Positions 1-10,178 of a stretch of 64,000 nucleotides of DNA are shown here, piece by piece. The notes below the pieces were generated by a model that did no database searches, was not told where the DNA came from, and saw only the letters and a program-made list of their open reading frames with translations. Every line of letters starts with the position of its first letter. The stretch's first letter is position 1. The translations under genes were made by a program, and so were the position numbers. Origin of the DNA: Streptomyces fodineus (GTDB lineage Bacteria > Actinomycetota > Actinomycetes > Streptomycetales > Streptomycetaceae); contig NZ_CP017248.1 of assembly GCF_001735805.1 (NCBI RefSeq), forward strand, positions 4,774,001 to 4,838,000, written 5' to 3'.

Positions 1-1
1 G

Positions 2-958
2 CTGCGCACCGCGATCGCCGCGCACCAGCAACGCCGCTACGGCCTCTCCTACGACCCCGACACCGAGGTGCTGGTCACGGCGGGCGCCACGGAGGCGATC
101 GCGGCCTCGCTGCTGGCGCTGGTGGAGCCGGGCGACGAGGTCGTGGCCCTGGAGCCGTACTACGACTCCTACGCGGCGAGCATCGCGCTGGCGGGCGGCA
201 CGCGCGTACCGGTGACCCTGCGCCCGCACGACGGCAGTTTCCGCCTCGACCTGGACGAGCTGCGCGCCGCCGTCACCGACCGCACCCGGCTGCTGCTGAT
301 CAACACCCCGCACAATCCGACCGGTGCGGTCCTCACCCGCGCGGAGCTGGCCGCGATCGCCGAGCTGGCGGTCGAGCGGGATCTGCTGGTGGTCACCGAC
401 GAGGTCTACGAGCACCTGGTCTTCGGCGACGCCGAGCACCTCCCGCTCGCCTCCTTCCCCGGCATGCGCGAACGCACGGTGACGATCGGCTCGGCCGGCA
501 AGACGTTCTCCTTCACCGGCTGGAAGGTCGGCTGGGTCACGGCGACGCCCGGACTGGTCACCGCGGTCCGCTCGGTCAAGCAGTTCCTGACGTACGTCTC
601 CTCGGGCCCCTTCCAGTACGCGGTGGCCGAGGCGCTCGCCCTGCCCGACTCCTACTTCGAGGACTTCCGCCGCTCCATGCTGGCCCGACGGGACATCCTC
701 GCGAAGGGCCTGACGGAGGCGGGCTTCGAGGTCTTCGTCCCGGCCGGCACCTACTTCATCACCACCGACATCCGCCCCCTCGGCGAGAAGGACGGCTTCG
801 CCTTCTGCCGCACCCTGCCGGGACGGGCGGGCGTCGTGGCGATCCCCAACGCCGTCTTCTACGACGACCGGGAGGCGGGGGCACCGTTCGTGCGGTTCGC
901 GTTCTGCAAGCGGGAGGAAGTTCTGCGGGAGGCGGCGGAGCGGCTGCGGGCCATCTGA
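2..958 (+). CDS. Class I/II pyridoxal-phosphate aminotransferase, 5' truncated by window edge
   Basis: The reading frame is open from the first bases, so the true start lies outside the window; about 318 codons are visible. Fold-type I aminotransferase landmarks appear in order: GATEAI, the NTPHNPTG asparagine loop, DEVYEH with the cofactor-binding Asp and Tyr, SAGKTFS with the Schiff-base lysine, and VRFAFCK with the carboxylate-binding arginine. The protein transfers amino groups between an amino acid and a 2-oxo acid in the cytoplasm. Its place upstream of a mannosyltransferase, a YbjN protein and clpB matches the Streptomyces gene usually called aspartate or N-succinyldiaminopimelate (dapC-type) aminotransferase. 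Substrate cannot be decided from sequence. The stretch around the lysine resembles the integration site used by actinophage TG1. Confidence 0.9.
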   Translation: MRTAIAAHQQRRYGLSYDPDTEVLVTAGATEAIAASLLALVEPGDEVVALEPYYDSYAASIALAGGTRVPVTLRPHDGSFRLDLDELRAAVTDRTRLLLINTPHNPTGAVLTRAELAAIAELAVERDLLVVTDEVYEHLVFGDAEHLPLASFPGMRERTVTIGSAGKTFSFTGWKVGWVTATPGLVTAVRSVKQFLTYVSSGPFQYAVAEALALPDSYFEDFRRSMLARRDILAKGLTEAGFEVFVPAGTYFITTDIRPLGEKDGFAFCRTLPGRAGVVAIPNAVFYDDREAGAPFVRFAFCKREEVLREAAERLRAI

Positions 959-984
959 GAGCGCCTCGTGCAGGGGCCCGCGGG

Positions 985-1164
985 CTAAGAGTCCGGCTGC
1001 TCAGCGCTCCCGGTGTCGCGGGGCGGTGCCACGGCGGCCGGCGCATTCCCGGGTATGCGGTATCCCTCTGCCTCCAGTCGTACGGCGATCTCGGGCATCG
1101 TCAGCCCCTCGGCACGCAGCTCGTACATCCGGCGAGTGAGAGCGGGGACGGGTGCGTCGGTCAT
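985..1164 (-). CDS. Small helix-turn-helix-like hypothetical protein
   Basis: A 59-residue protein beginning MTDAPVPALTRR. The start at 1164 is preferred over the longer open frame to 1275 because the upstream extension is arginine/proline-rich shadow sequence. Residues about 10-35 (RMYELRAEGLTMPEIAVRL) read as a helix-turn-helix, of the kind found at the C-terminus of resolvases and in small DNA-binding proteins. The tail is Ala/Pro-rich. It is transcribed against both neighbours and stands alone. No strong ribosome-binding site is visible. Function unknown; it could be a small transcription factor. Confidence 0.5.
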   Translation of the reverse strand: MTDAPVPALTRRMYELRAEGLTMPEIAVRLEAEGYRIPGNAPAAVAPPRDTGSAEQPDS

Positions 1165-1359
1165 GCTCAGCACCGTACGGGGAGGGTCTGACAGTGGAGC
1201 CCGGCTGCGGGCACGTCCCGGCCGCGGCGCAGCCGCATGGCGATGCGGCTCCGCTCCCCGTCGAGGGCGCTGCACGGAGCAGCCGAATCAGTGAACCCAC
1301 GCTCCACTCGGCCGCCACCTGCTCGCATCGGCGCCCCCGCCCTTGCAGGGTGCTCAGAT

Positions 1360-2553
1360 GTGACCCACGCCAGCACCACCCTCGCCTCGCCCGTAGCCGC
1401 GCCGAAGCCGGCGCAGCGCGCCCGTACCTGGCGGTCCCTCGTGCGAGCGAGCGGGGTCGCCGTAGGGCTCTTCCTCGGCGCCCGGCTCAGCGGGGCCGTC
1501 GTGCTCGCGCTGGCCGCGCATGCCGCCGGCAAGCACCCGCTGACGCTGCTCGCCCGGTCCTGGGACTCGATCTGGTACCTGGGCATCGCCGCGCACGGCT
1601 ACGGCCACGACCTGCCCTCGCACGACCCGGGCCCGCACAGCGACCTCGCGTTCTTCCCGCTGTACCCGGTGCTGGTGCGGGCGGTGACCGCGCTGGCCCC
1701 GCTCGGCGGGGGCGCCGCCGGACTGCTGATCTCGTGGGCCGCGGCCGCGCTGGCCGCCGCCGGGATCCACGCGGTGGGCTCCCGGCTGCACGGGCGGGCC
1801 ACCGGGATCGCGCTGGTGCTGCTGTGGGGGCTGCTGCCGCACGCGGTGGTGCTGTCGATGGCGTACACCGAGCCGGTGCTGACCGCGTTCGCGGCCTGGT
1901 CGCTGTATGCGGTGCTGGCCGGGAACTGGCTGTGGGCGGGCTCGCTCGCGGCGCTGGCGGGGCTGGCCCGGCCGAACGGGTTCGCGGTCGCCGCCGCGGT
2001 GCTGGCCGCGGCCGGGGCCGAGGTGTGGCGGCGACGCGGAAAGGTTTCCCACAGGCTGTGGACGGGCGCGGCGCTCGCCCCGCTGGGCTGGACGGCGTAC
2101 GTGCTGTGGGTGGGCCTGCGCAAGGGGGATGTGCCGGGCGGCTACTTCGAGGTGCAGCGGCTGTGGGGGTCGACGTTCGACTTCGGGCGGGGCTCGGCGC
2201 AGTTCCTGCGCGCGATGCTGCTGCACGGCAGCCGGTTCGTCTTCCCGATGGCGCTGGCGCTGGTCGCGGCGGCGACGGTGCTGTACGCACTGCTGCTGCT
2301 GGACCGCGCTCCGCTGCCGCTGCTCGTGTACGGCGGGATGCTGCTGCTGATCGCGCTCGGCGGGTCGGGCTTCTTCGAGTCCAAGCCGCGGTTCCTGCTG
2401 CCGGCGTTCCCGCTGCTGCTGCCGCTCGCCCGGGTGCTGGTGCGAACGGCGAAAACCCGGCCCTGGCACGCGACCGTGCTGGTCGCGACCCTGGCCGGGC
2501 TCAGCTATCTCTACGGCGCGTACCTGGTGGTGTACGCGCAGACACCGCTGTAG
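1360..2553 (+). CDS. Integral membrane PIG-V-like mannosyltransferase family protein
   Basis: About 397 residues with roughly ten hydrophobic helices. After a short basic N-terminus the first membrane segment is followed by the loop motif SWDSIWYLGIAAHGYG and then DLAFFPLYPVLVRAV, which is the pattern of the bacterial PIG-V/GT-C type glycosyltransferases that use polyprenyl-phosphate sugars outside the membrane. The acidic residue of the SWDS motif is the expected catalytic site. The in-frame GTG at 1360 is chosen because the longer frame from 1237 adds low-complexity sequence without a ribosome-binding site. It converges on the YbjN gene with only 13 bases between stops. Donor and acceptor are not predictable. 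Confidence 0.75.
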   Translation: MTHASTTLASPVAAPKPAQRARTWRSLVRASGVAVGLFLGARLSGAVVLALAAHAAGKHPLTLLARSWDSIWYLGIAAHGYGHDLPSHDPGPHSDLAFFPLYPVLVRAVTALAPLGGGAAGLLISWAAAALAAAGIHAVGSRLHGRATGIALVLLWGLLPHAVVLSMAYTEPVLTAFAAWSLYAVLAGNWLWAGSLAALAGLARPNGFAVAAAVLAAAGAEVWRRRGKVSHRLWTGAALAPLGWTAYVLWVGLRKGDVPGGYFEVQRLWGSTFDFGRGSAQFLRAMLLHGSRFVFPMALALVAAATVLYALLLLDRAPLPLLVYGGMLLLIALGGSGFFESKPRFLLPAFPLLLPLARVLVRTAKTRPWHATVLVATLAGLSYLYGAYLVVYAQTPL

Positions 2554-2566
2554 GCCGCTGCCGGCC

Positions 2567-3106
2567 CTACTCCGCGTCGTCCTCGGGGTTCTCGGGCTTG
2601 TCCGCCTCGTTGACCTCCTCCTCCAGGCCGAGCTGCTCGACGAGCCACCGGTCGAACTCGATGGCGGCCCGCACCCAGCTGACGGTCGAGGAGACGAAGT
2701 GGTTGATGTCGACGCCCGTGCCGATCAGCATCTGGGCCTCGCCGATCAGCCGGACGGTGCCGTCGTCGTGGGTGTGGGTGTACACCTTGGGCCACAGCGT
2801 GCGGCGGTTCCAGTCGTCGACGGACTCCAGGAGCTGGGGCTTCTCGTCGATCTGGTGCGGGCGGTCGTAGAAGGTCCGCACCGAGAAGACGGCCTGGTCG
2901 GCCTCCCCGCGGAACATGAAGTAGGTGCGGAACTGCTCCCACGGGGCCGCGAGGTCGCCTTCCTCGTCGACGACGTACTTCAGCTCCATCTGGTCGAGGA
3001 GCTGCTTCACGAGGTCCTGATCCGGGAGGACGGGGCCGGCCGGTCCCTGGGGCTCAGGTTCGGGCTGGCCCCCGAAGTTCGGAATCGAGGACGGGTCGAT
3101 GCTCAC
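2567..3106 (-). CDS. YbjN-domain protein
   Basis: A 179-residue acidic protein starting at GTG (VSIDPSSIPNF) with a gaaggg ribosome-binding site upstream. The first 45 residues are Pro/Glu-rich; residues about 45-160 form the alpha/beta YbjN fold related to type III secretion chaperones (LKYVVDEEGD, YFMFRGEADQAVFSVRTF, INHFVSSTVSWVRAAIEFDRWL). The last 20 residues are strongly acidic. In Streptomyces this gene regularly lies just downstream of clpB on the same strand, as here with 115 bases between. A role in protein quality control is a guess from neighbourhood; the biochemical function of the family is not established. Confidence 0.8.
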   Translation of the reverse strand: MSIDPSSIPNFGGQPEPEPQGPAGPVLPDQDLVKQLLDQMELKYVVDEEGDLAAPWEQFRTYFMFRGEADQAVFSVRTFYDRPHQIDEKPQLLESVDDWNRRTLWPKVYTHTHDDGTVRLIGEAQMLIGTGVDINHFVSSTVSWVRAAIEFDRWLVEQLGLEEEVNEADKPENPEDDAE

Positions 3107-3137
3107 CGTGTTTTTCCCTTCATGCGGATTCCGCCAT

Positions 3138-3156
3138 CCTCCCCCATGCGGGGAGG
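3138..3156 (-). terminator. Short GC hairpin downstream of clpB
   Basis: A 7-bp perfect stem with a 5-base loop lies between the clpB stop codon and the start of the YbjN gene. There is no clear U-tract, so it may attenuate rather than fully stop transcription. Confidence 0.35.
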
Positions 3157-3221
3157 GGCCTGGCAAGCCCAGGCGGAACCTGTCAGCCTTTGGCCGGCAT
3201 GATCCGTCTGGTCGGGTGGAG

Positions 3222-5843
<2,622 letters not shown>

Positions 5844-5900
5844 GTCGTCCGTTCTCCTCCTCGTCCACTCTCCACTGCTGACTTAATCAGCGTACACAAA

Positions 5901-5921
5901 GTTGAGTCTATTCCGCTCAAG
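5901..5921. promoter_or_regulatory. HAIR operator (HspR-binding inverted repeat) upstream of clpB
   Basis: The sequence GTTGAGT, seven bases, GCTCAAG matches the HspR-associated inverted repeat consensus CTTGAGT-N7-ACTCAAG at 12 of 14 arm positions. It sits in the intergenic region between clpB (leftward) and the PPOX-family gene (rightward). The HspR repressor encoded at 34.0-34.5 kb is the expected ligand. Confidence 0.85.
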
Positions 5922-5958
5922 ATGGGGAAAGGTGCGCCCGCACGGCTAGTTTTCAGGC

Positions 5959-6351
5959 ATGGCGAACCACTCTGAGCAGTACCTGGAGTTCTGGCGGGAA
6001 CGCCACCTGTGCACCCTGACGACCCTCCGGCCCGACGGCAGTCCGCACGTGGTGCCGGTGGGGGTGACGTACGACGCGGAGGCCGGGCTGGCCAGGGTGA
6101 TCACCAATGGGACCAGCGCGAAGGTAGGGCACGTGCGCGCGGCCGGGGCCGAGGGCGCCCGGGTCGCGGTGTGCCAGGTGGACGGCCGGCGCTGGGCCAC
6201 GCTGGAGGGGCGGGCGAGGGTCCGCACGGAACCGGACCGGGTGGCGGAGGCGGTGCGCCGCTACGCCGAGCGCTACCAGCGGACACCGGGGCCGAATCCA
6301 GCGCGCGTGGTGATCGAGATAGCGGTGGAGCGGGCTCTGGGGAACGGCTGA
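5959..6351 (+). CDS. Pyridoxamine 5'-phosphate oxidase-like (PPOX class) F420/FMN-binding protein
   Basis: A 130-residue split-barrel flavin/F420-binding protein. The N-terminus (FWRERHLCTLTTLRPDGSPHVVPVG) is the first beta-hairpin of the family, followed by the strand RVITNGTSAKVGHVRAAG that binds the cofactor phosphate. Its length and the motif TLRPDGSPH fit the actinobacterial F420-dependent PPOX group better than true PdxH. It is divergent from clpB and shares the 115-base promoter region holding the HAIR operator, so it may be partly heat-responsive. Substrate unknown. Confidence 0.8.
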   Translation: MANHSEQYLEFWRERHLCTLTTLRPDGSPHVVPVGVTYDAEAGLARVITNGTSAKVGHVRAAGAEGARVAVCQVDGRRWATLEGRARVRTEPDRVAEAVRRYAERYQRTPGPNPARVVIEIAVERALGNG

Positions 6352-6425
6352 GACTGCAGAAAACTTTCGGCCACCCTGGGAGCGCACCCATACCGCGAAA
6401 TGACCTGCAATATCCCCAGAAAACT

Positions 6426-6466
6426 GCAGCGGCGTCACCGTGTTCAGGTCACGGTGACGCCGCTGC
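6426..6466. terminator. Bidirectional hairpin between convergent genes
   Basis: A perfect 17-bp stem with a 7-base loop lies between the convergent PPOX gene and the Rieske-like gene. Strong enough to end transcription from both sides although no long U-tract follows. Confidence 0.8.
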
Positions 6467-6509
6467 GGGGGGAAGCACCTGAGCGATCTTTTACGACGGG
6501 GGAATCGCG

Positions 6510-6845
6510 TCAGGCACTGCGGGGGGTGGCCGAGATGGTCCTCAGGTCCTGGTCCGTCGGCTCGGCGAGCCGGTGGTCCCGCTGGTCAAGGTTGACAAAG
6601 ATCATTCCGTACCGGATGGCACATCGCACCGGCTGGGGCGCGCCACGCGGCTTGCGCAGGCACCGGTAGGCTCGCACGTCCTCGTCCTCGTCGCGCGTCA
6701 CGACGACCGGCTCTCCGAACACGGTCACCATCAGGGAGTCACCGCTGTGGGGGATGGCGGTGACCAGGTCGATGAAGTGCCAGCCCGAGCGGTAGGCGGT
6801 GGCCATTTCTCGACGGAAGGAGCGGTCGTCGGGTGGCGTAGTCAC
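6510..6845 (-). CDS. Degenerate Rieske-oxygenase-like small protein
   Basis: 111 residues starting at GTG 6845 with ggag five bases upstream; the start lies one base past the stop of the small secreted protein gene, so the two are probably translationally coupled. The middle (FGEPVVVTRDEDEDVRAY, CLRKPRGAP, then GMIFVNLDQRDH) follows the layout of the N-terminal domain of Rieske-type ring-hydroxylating oxygenases, which normally read C-x-H-RGAP and C-x2-H and end in IFVNLD. Here the cluster-binding histidines are missing (CLR instead of CxH, CAIRY instead of CxxH), so a [2Fe-2S] centre is unlikely. The resemblance is my reading, not a search result. Function unknown; a binding or regulatory partner of the neighbouring peptide is possible. 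Confidence 0.6.
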   Translation of the reverse strand: MTTPPDDRSFRREMATAYRSGWHFIDLVTAIPHSGDSLMVTVFGEPVVVTRDEDEDVRAYRCLRKPRGAPQPVRCAIRYGMIFVNLDQRDHRLAEPTDQDLRTISATPRSA

Positions 6846-6846
6846 G

Positions 6847-7035
6847 TCAGCTCCACGCACTGTCGTCGGCGCCGACAACACCGCCACCCCCGACGCCCGG
6901 CGAAGCGGCCGTCAGTGACCAGGCACTGTCCGCCCGTGTCTCGGCCTTCGTGCCGGAGAGGCCACTCAGCGATCCGAAGGCCACAACGGCGGAGAAGGCG
7001 GCGACAAGCACCGAGCGAAGCATTCTCTTACGCAT
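6847..7035 (-). CDS. Small exported peptide with duplicated DSAWS motif
   Basis: A 62-residue protein starting MRKRMLRSVL, with a possible GTG start six codons earlier. Residues 1-31 are a classic Sec signal peptide: basic end, hydrophobic core SVLVAAFSAVVAFG, cleavage probably after GTKA. The mature part is only about 30 residues and carries the motif ADSAWS near its start and DDSAWS at its extreme C-terminus, separated by a Gly/Val-rich linker. Gene order (divergent from a LuxR-type regulator, coupled to a Rieske-like gene) suggests a signalling peptide or peptide precursor. No cysteines, so it is not a chaplin or lantibiotic core. Function is inference only. Confidence 0.65.
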   Translation of the reverse strand: MRKRMLRSVLVAAFSAVVAFGSLSGLSGTKAETRADSAWSLTAASPGVGGGGVVGADDSAWS

Positions 7036-7139
7036 AGTCGGCTTCGTCCTCACTTGAAGGTCCCCTCTTCCCCCGTCGAATAAGACGATGGCTCATTCGG
7101 GCACGTCATGGCCACACAATCAGTGCATCATGTTCCTGC
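7036..7139. promoter_or_regulatory. Divergent promoter region, peptide gene / LuxR-type regulator
   Basis: About 100 bases separate the exported-peptide gene (leftward) from the first regulator (rightward); it is lower in GC than the flanks and must hold both promoters. No confident -10/-35 pair is assigned. A regulator acting here could control both directions. Confidence 0.4.
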
Positions 7140-8177
7140 ATGTTCAGGACCCTGGGGGGTGGAGATTTGGCAGCGAATCGGACTAACACGACACATCCCC
7201 ACGCGGTGACCGAGCTGTGCGAGGAAGGTGGGCGACTGTACGCAAACGCGCTCCGCACGGGGCGTATCGCCCGAGCGGACGTGGAACCCGCTCCATGCCT
7301 CATGGAGTTCGCCCTGCTCCACCCCGATCCCGACGATCCGAACTGGCTGCGCCCGGTCCCCCCGTCGGTGGCCCTGGCGCAACGGCTCAATCCGCTGGAG
7401 CGCGAGATCACCGAGCGCCGGCGGCTGTCCATCGAACTGGCCGATGCTTTCGAGCCGTTCATGGCGCTCAGCGCCCAGGTGACCGCCTCCACGCACTCGA
7501 TCACCGTATTGGAGGGCCTCGATCGCATCAACGCGGCGCTCGACCTCGCCACCGCGCAGTGCCAGAACGAGATGCTCACGGTCCAGCCGAGCCACCGCCA
7601 CCCCGAGCGCAGGCTGGTCGAGGCGCTGGAACGCGACAGGCCGCTGACCGAGCGCGGGGTGCGGATCCGTACCCTCTACCAGCACACGGCGCGGTACAGC
7701 CCCGAGAGACTCGCCTACGTCGGCCAGTTCACCGACGGGAAGGCGGAGTACCGCACCATCGACGAACTGGTCGAACGGCTCATCATCTGCGACGAGGCGG
7801 TCGCCTTCATCCCCATACGGGAGGACCGGCAGGTCGCCCTGGAACTGCGCCACCCGGGCCTCGTCCACTACCTCATCAAGGTCTTCGAGTTCATGTGGAG
7901 CCGCGCGGTCCCGCTGAGCGCCGGCACCCCCTACGAGACCGCCCCCGACGGCATCACGGACATCCAGCACTCCATCGCCAAGCTCCTCGTGGAAGGCCAC
8001 GTGGACGAGGCGATCGCCCGCCGCCTGGGCATGAACGTCCGTACCTGCCGGGCGCACATCGCCAAGCTCGCGACCGCCCTGGGCAGCGGCAGCCGGGCCC
8101 AGCTCGGCTATCTGATCGCCCAGTCGGGCATCCTGGACAAGGACACCACGCGGCCGGATCCGGGCGACCGCGAGTGA
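7140..8177 (+). CDS. LuxR-type HTH regulator with TrmB/PLD-like sensor region, paralog 1
   Basis: 345 residues from ATG 7140; a TTG at 7167 would align better with the N-termini of the paralogs and has a G-rich ribosome-binding site before it, so the start is uncertain. The N-terminal half begins with the shared pattern ELCEEGGRLYANALRTG. The centre has the family signatures RIRTLYQHT and ALELRHPGLVHYL, resembling phospholipase-D-like domains of TrmB-type regulators. The C-terminal 60 residues form a LuxR helix-turn-helix (KLLVEGHVDEAIARRLGMNVRTCRAHIAKLA). First of three tandem paralogs. Ligand unknown; the adjacent secreted peptide is a candidate. Confidence 0.8.
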   Translation: MFRTLGGGDLAANRTNTTHPHAVTELCEEGGRLYANALRTGRIARADVEPAPCLMEFALLHPDPDDPNWLRPVPPSVALAQRLNPLEREITERRRLSIELADAFEPFMALSAQVTASTHSITVLEGLDRINAALDLATAQCQNEMLTVQPSHRHPERRLVEALERDRPLTERGVRIRTLYQHTARYSPERLAYVGQFTDGKAEYRTIDELVERLIICDEAVAFIPIREDRQVALELRHPGLVHYLIKVFEFMWSRAVPLSAGTPYETAPDGITDIQHSIAKLLVEGHVDEAIARRLGMNVRTCRAHIAKLATALGSGSRAQLGYLIAQSGILDKDTTRPDPGDRE

Positions 8178-8202
8178 ACCGCGCACGGGGGAAGGTGTAC
8201 TG

Positions 8203-9201
8203 ATGACCGCGCCGCATCCGGAACACGGAGCGGAGGAGTTGTGCCCGGCGGGGGCGGAGCTGTACGCACGTGCCCTGCGCGAGGGGCACGTCAGCCGTGC
8301 GGAGGCGGCGGCGGCTCCCTGTCTGCCGGCCTTGGGGCTGCTGCAGCCCGCCGTGGCCGACCTGGACCGGCTCGAACCCGTCCCCGCGGCCGTCGCGCTG
8401 CAGGAACTGCTGCGCGTCTCCGCGAACCGCATCGCCGACGAACGCCGGCGGGAGGCCCGTCTCGCCCAGGCTTTCGAGCCGTTGCTGCGGGCCGGCGCCG
8501 AGATCACCAGCACCCACGGCGAGACACCGAACCTCCGCGTGCACAGCGGCCTCGACCGGATCAACACGGCCATCTCCCAGGCCATGGCCGACACCTCCGA
8601 GGAACTGCTGTCGATCCAGCCGCATGTCGCCCACACCAGCATGCCGCTCGAACGGCGCGCCCTCTCCCTCGACCGCGACCAGGCCCTGCTGGACCGGGGC
8701 GGCCGTATCCGCACCCTCTACCAGCACACCCTGCGCCACGCTCCCTCCGTCCACAGCCGTTACGAACGGCTGCGCGGCGACGTGGAGGCCCGCACCCTGA
8801 ACGAGGTCACCGAGCGGCTGGTCGTCCTCGATCGCACCATCGCCTTCATCCCCGCGAACAAGGACCGCACCCTCGCCCTGGAAATCCGCGTCCCCGCCCT
8901 GGTCGACTACTTCCTGACCGTCTTCGACCGGCTCTGGCACCTGGCCACGCCCCTGTACCCCCTGACCGCCCAGCAGCCCTCCCTGAACGGCGTCACGCCC
9001 CGCCAACGCGCCATAGCCGCCCTCCTCGTGGAAGGCCACACCGACGCCGCCATAGCCGAGCGCCTCGGCATGAACATCCGCACCGCCCGCCTGCACATCG
9101 CCAAGCTCGCCGCCACCCTCGGCAGCGACAGCCGGGCCCAACTCGGCTATCTCATCGGGCAGTCCGGCATGCTGGGGCAGCAGCAGGAGGTGGGGGCGTG
9201 A
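8203..9201 (+). CDS. LuxR-type HTH regulator, paralog 2
   Basis: 332 residues, ATG start 25 bases after paralog 1, with ggggaagg upstream. Same architecture: N-terminal EELCPAGAELYARALREG, central RIRTLYQHTLRHA and ALEIRVPALVDYFLTVFDRLWHLATPL, C-terminal HTH LLVEGHTDAAIAERLGMNIR and AKLAATLGSDSRAQLGYL. The HTH is nearly identical to paralog 3, suggesting overlapping DNA targets from recent duplication. No receiver domain, so this is not a two-component response regulator. Cotranscribed with paralogs 1 and 3. Confidence 0.8.
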   Translation: MTAPHPEHGAEELCPAGAELYARALREGHVSRAEAAAAPCLPALGLLQPAVADLDRLEPVPAAVALQELLRVSANRIADERRREARLAQAFEPLLRAGAEITSTHGETPNLRVHSGLDRINTAISQAMADTSEELLSIQPHVAHTSMPLERRALSLDRDQALLDRGGRIRTLYQHTLRHAPSVHSRYERLRGDVEARTLNEVTERLVVLDRTIAFIPANKDRTLALEIRVPALVDYFLTVFDRLWHLATPLYPLTAQQPSLNGVTPRQRAIAALLVEGHTDAAIAERLGMNIRTARLHIAKLAATLGSDSRAQLGYLIGQSGMLGQQQEVGA

Positions 9202-10178
9202 CCCATCGGGAGCACGGGGTCGAGGAGTTGTGCGCCGCCGGGGAGGAGGTGTACGAGCGGGCGCTGAGGGAGGGTCGTATACCGGTCGGCGATGCCGTCG
9301 ACGTGCCCTGTCTGACCGACTTCGGGCTGCTCCACCCGGCCCTCGACGACCTCGGCCGGCTCGAACCGGTGCCGCCCGCCGCGGCGCTGCACCGGCTGCT
9401 GCGCGCCTCCGCGGCGCGCGTCGCGGAGGAACGGCGGCGCGAGGACCTGCTGGTGGAGCGGTTCGAGCCGCTGATACGCAGGCAGGGTCCGCGTGACGAC
9501 GGTGCCGCGACCCCCACCCTGCGCGTCCTCAGCGGTACGGAACGGATCAACGCGGCCATCACCGAGGCCATGGCCGAGGCCTCCCAGGAGGTGCTCTGCA
9601 TCCAGCCCAACGACCACTACCAGTCCGAACGCGGGCTGGCGGCGCAGGCGGTCGCCATGGACCGCGACCAGGTCCTGCTCGATCGCGGCGGCCGGATCCG
9701 CACCCTCTACCAGCACACCCAGCGGCATGTGCCGCTCGTCATGGGCCGCTACGAGCAGCTGCGCGGGGACGCGGAGGCACGCACGCTCGACGAACTGCCG
9801 GACCGGTGCATCATCGTCGACGGCTCCGTGGCCTTCGTCCCGGCCGGCGACGACGGACGGCTCGCCCTGGAAGTGCGCCATCCCGCCCTGCTGCGGTTCT
9901 TCGTCACCGCCTTCGACCGGCTCTGGCGGCTGGCCACCCCGATGTATCCGCGGGCGGTCCGGCGGCCCTCGCTGGGCGGCGTCACCCCCCGCCAGCGCGA
10001 CATCGCCGCCCTCCTGGTCGAGGGCCACACGGACGCCGTCATCGCCGACCGCCTCGGTATGAACGTCCGCACCGCCCGGCTGCACATCGCCAAGCTCGCC
10101 GCCACCCTCGGCAGCGACAGCCGGGCCCAGCTGGGCTATCTCATCGCACGCTCGGGGATTCTTGATCAGGAGCCGTGA
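9198..10178 (+). CDS. LuxR-type HTH regulator, paralog 3
   Basis: 326 residues beginning at GTG 9198, which overlaps the stop of paralog 2 in a GTGA arrangement, so the two are translationally coupled. N-terminus THREHGVEELCAAGEEVYERALREG; central RIRTLYQHTQRHVP and ALEVRHPALLRFFV; C-terminal HTH LLVEGHTDAVIADRLGMNVR. Its 3' end overlaps by 38 bases the end of the fourth, convergent paralog, so antisense interference between the two transcripts is possible. Confidence 0.8.
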   Translation: MTHREHGVEELCAAGEEVYERALREGRIPVGDAVDVPCLTDFGLLHPALDDLGRLEPVPPAAALHRLLRASAARVAEERRREDLLVERFEPLIRRQGPRDDGAATPTLRVLSGTERINAAITEAMAEASQEVLCIQPNDHYQSERGLAAQAVAMDRDQVLLDRGGRIRTLYQHTQRHVPLVMGRYEQLRGDAEARTLDELPDRCIIVDGSVAFVPAGDDGRLALEVRHPALLRFFVTAFDRLWRLATPMYPRAVRRPSLGGVTPRQRDIAALLVEGHTDAVIADRLGMNVRTARLHIAKLAATLGSDSRAQLGYLIARSGILDQEP

